Of a stretch of DNA of 40,942 bases, positions 40,501-40,942 are shown in pieces. The first letter of the stretch is position 1. Each line of letters opens with the position of its first letter. The notes beneath the pieces are model-generated. The model did no database searches and was not told the origin of the DNA. It saw only the letters and a program-made list of their open reading frames with translations. The DNA is from Porphyromonadaceae bacterium (GTDB taxonomy: Bacteria; Bacteroidota; Bacteroidia; Bacteroidales; UBA12481), in assembly GCA_007280905.1 (NCBI GenBank), contig QYQM01000018.1, positions 1-40,942 of the forward strand, read 5' to 3'. The position numbers were made by a program, and so were the translations under genes.

Positions 40501-40942
40501 TCCCTCAATTGCTGTGGCTAAAAAATCCCCTTTTGGCGATGATTTCAGGTACCCGAGTGCTCCCCGGTTATCACGATCATTTGGATCAAATTTATGGTAA
40601 CTGCCAGCTCCAATCGCATCATAGAGGGTAAGGCCATCCTTTTCGGTTAAAAGAAACTCATAAAATTCCCAGGTATCAAATTCATGGGCAATAATCCAAT
40701 ACGACTTACCATCTTTATGTTTTACTACAGTAATTTTCTCTGTAAAAAGAACATTGGGAACCCAGGGTAATTTGATATTTCTTTGAATAACCGACCCCAG
40801 CCCTGAGCTGAGGGAAATATCAACAATGCTATAATTCAGCCCGTTACCCGGATTTGAAGGTGTGCCGGCCTGATCAACGGTGAAAATATAGTACTGAGTT
40901 GTTGAACCGGGCTTAGGAACCACAACGGAAGACTGAGTGGAT
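37510..40942 (-). CDS. Giant surface protein with PKD/Ig-like repeats and gliding-motility-type C-terminal domain (5-prime partial)
   Basis: The reading frame is open to the right edge of the window, so the N-terminus and signal peptide are missing; more than 1,140 codons are visible. The visible N-terminal part resembles a beta-propeller (GSTRKGGLLYQWN, NGKIYLSLGN). It is followed by PKD/Ig-like repeats, including at least three close copies around 38.3-38.9 kb, each about 75 residues, with YLWSTGDTT or YLWSTGAIT and NGCVNTDS-type ends. The extreme C-terminus (IPNAFTPNGDGINEKWEI to GSYYYLVWL) is the CHU_C/type B sorting domain. The protein would be exported by T9SS and attached to the surface, possibly as an adhesin; the overlapping downstream PorP/SprF-like gene fits that role. 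Confidence 0.9.
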   Translation of the reverse strand, partial: STQSSVVVPKPGSTTQYYIFTVDQAGTPSNPGNGLNYSIVDISLSSGLGSVIQRNIKLPWVPNVLFTEKITVVKHKDGKSYWIIAHEFDTWEFYEFLLTEKDGLTLYDAIGAGSYHKFDPNDRDNRGALGYLKSSPKGDFLATAIEGLHFFELFTFNNLTGDIRMIAKLPAGDSQNPFAETGAAYGVEFSPTSNFLYGSTRKGGLLYQWNLAKLDQDSILYSVKILRENPSILCGALQLAYNGKIYLSLGNQPFLGVINSPIQEDCNYIEHGASLIDNSTGKGGTGYFGLPTFLSDFFKAAEFYFENTCYRDKTVFYISTRAGVDLNVPPVWTIKKNGNDVGQAVTDPVTWEGVYTFPAPGVYMVNMRIIQFGGVRNFEREITIHPLPDLNLPDITPLCKGSPALLDAGDGAFYNWREFPNLKVERRVNVYNPRTYLVTVTHYNGCSSTDSTEVVEKPLPVIKDTLITLAACGAGNGSITLVMEEDPDQYDFAWTHDSANTSNTATNLAFGVYEVKITSRHTGCSLTSKLSVSEENAPAVSIRSSITGTACPGSKVTLTAQGAVEYLWENPNGIRVPSLDVYPWKTTTYRVKGYSVEQATQDTCSAYGEITVEVFPYNPPQLGAPREGCQGDTIKLDGGSEYLAWKWSNNETTRVVQITQSIEQLIVFVTDKNQCVLTDTTKVLIKPLPEINLGNDSIIQCKGSPIELFGGWGDSYLWSTGDTTAKIQVNESDNYKLTIQKNGCVNTDSVQVTIKPLPEVNLHLPQDTTICLKDSLELNGGRGETYLWSTGDTTRYKYVNQSGVYWLKIKIDGCENSDTVNLTINPLPKVDLGRDTVYCKSNPIVLSGGSGDSYLWSTGAITPEISINETGTFDLSITKNGCVNSDTVMIRVNDPSLLIIDSVTSIPVTCSGNRDGSLKIYSHGSGSSYEFSIDDGLNYSTSPWFQGLYGNNSFQIVVREDKACTTKYPKEITFKEPDSIQINYHLVSPSCETCPDGEINLSIKGGTPPYSVKWSTNDTITYLSNMVLGKYLVWVTDASKCRENALIDLTLDYPPFQIPNAFTPNGDGINEKWEIAALKDFPECELKIFNRSGKLIWWSETGYPVPWDGTDKSGTILPVGSYYYLVWLRSDLKPLKGSVSILR

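Noticed and set aside
1-40942. CRISPR arrays, tRNA or rRNA genes, prophage or intact insertion sequences
   Set aside because: No regularly spaced repeats, cloverleaf-like segments with CCA-type ends, rRNA-like conserved blocks, transposase or phage structural genes were seen on either strand.

Overview
The window looks like a chromosomal segment of a Bacteroidota member, probably a facultatively or strictly anaerobic, respiring one. The evidence is several type IX secretion (T9SS) components and cargoes (PorV-like, PorP/SprF-like, C-terminal sorting domains, a gliding-motility-type C-terminal domain), Bacteroidota-style promoters (TAnnTTTG at -7), an AraC regulator with an N-terminal membrane domain, a DUF5777 barrel and a Fibrobacter-paralogous-domain lipoprotein. 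No rRNA, tRNA, CRISPR array, intact insertion sequence or prophage was seen.

Layout. 1-1.4 kb: a decayed Schlafen/AlbA-type ATP-binding gene. 1.6-4.0 kb: AraC regulator, DUF6448 periplasmic protein and a hemerythrin-like protein. 4.1-6.95 kb (minus strand): a compact unit, promoter > palindromic operator > Rrf2 regulator > CuA-less subunit II > heme-copper subunit I > terminator. The catalytic subunit has Asp where one active-site His is expected and no candidate active-site Tyr, so it is best read as a nitric-oxide-reductase-like enzyme under Fe-S/NO-type control. 7.0-7.6 kb: a ruined MNT/HEPN toxin-antitoxin pair. 7.6-11.3 kb (minus): PorV-like barrel, DUF6807 protein and a Tat-exported Gfo/Idh/MocA oxidoreductase, likely one operon. 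11.5-15 kb: an unrecognised membrane-anchored repeat protein, then a LamG-sialidase T9SS cargo gene split by an in-frame TAA. 15-19.2 kb: C69 dipeptidase, DUF2279, cyclopropane-fatty-acid synthase, four-helix-bundle protein. 19.2-20.1 kb: gene debris and a frameshifted small membrane protein. 20.1-24.3 kb: soluble hybrid histidine kinase, atypical SDR, OmpA-family protein, Fibrobacter-domain lipoprotein.

24.5-33.7 kb is the standout region: an FNR-like regulator with a possible Fe-S Cys set, divergent from a multiheme cytochrome cluster. Three FNR-type boxes at an exact 21-bp period lie between them. The cluster encodes a hexaheme lipoprotein, a monoheme lipoprotein, a DUF5777 outer-membrane barrel, a heptaheme membrane-anchored cytochrome, a cytochrome b, a 933-residue protein carrying 19 CXXCH motifs fused to a cytochrome b domain, and (opposite strand) a tetraheme cytochrome: 37 c-type heme sites in all. 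In the 19-heme protein an eight-heme module is tandemly duplicated at a near-constant 244-residue offset. Together they suggest, by inference, a quinone-linked pathway carrying electrons through the periplasm toward the outer membrane under low oxygen; the terminal acceptor cannot be read from the sequence.

34-40.9 kb: a papain-like T9SS cargo protein with a questionable catalytic Cys, a PorP/SprF-like protein, and a giant repeat-rich CHU_C-type surface protein cut by the window edge. Several genes are broken, some at 8-base homopolymers, so base-calling error must be excluded before biological meaning is assigned to those breaks.
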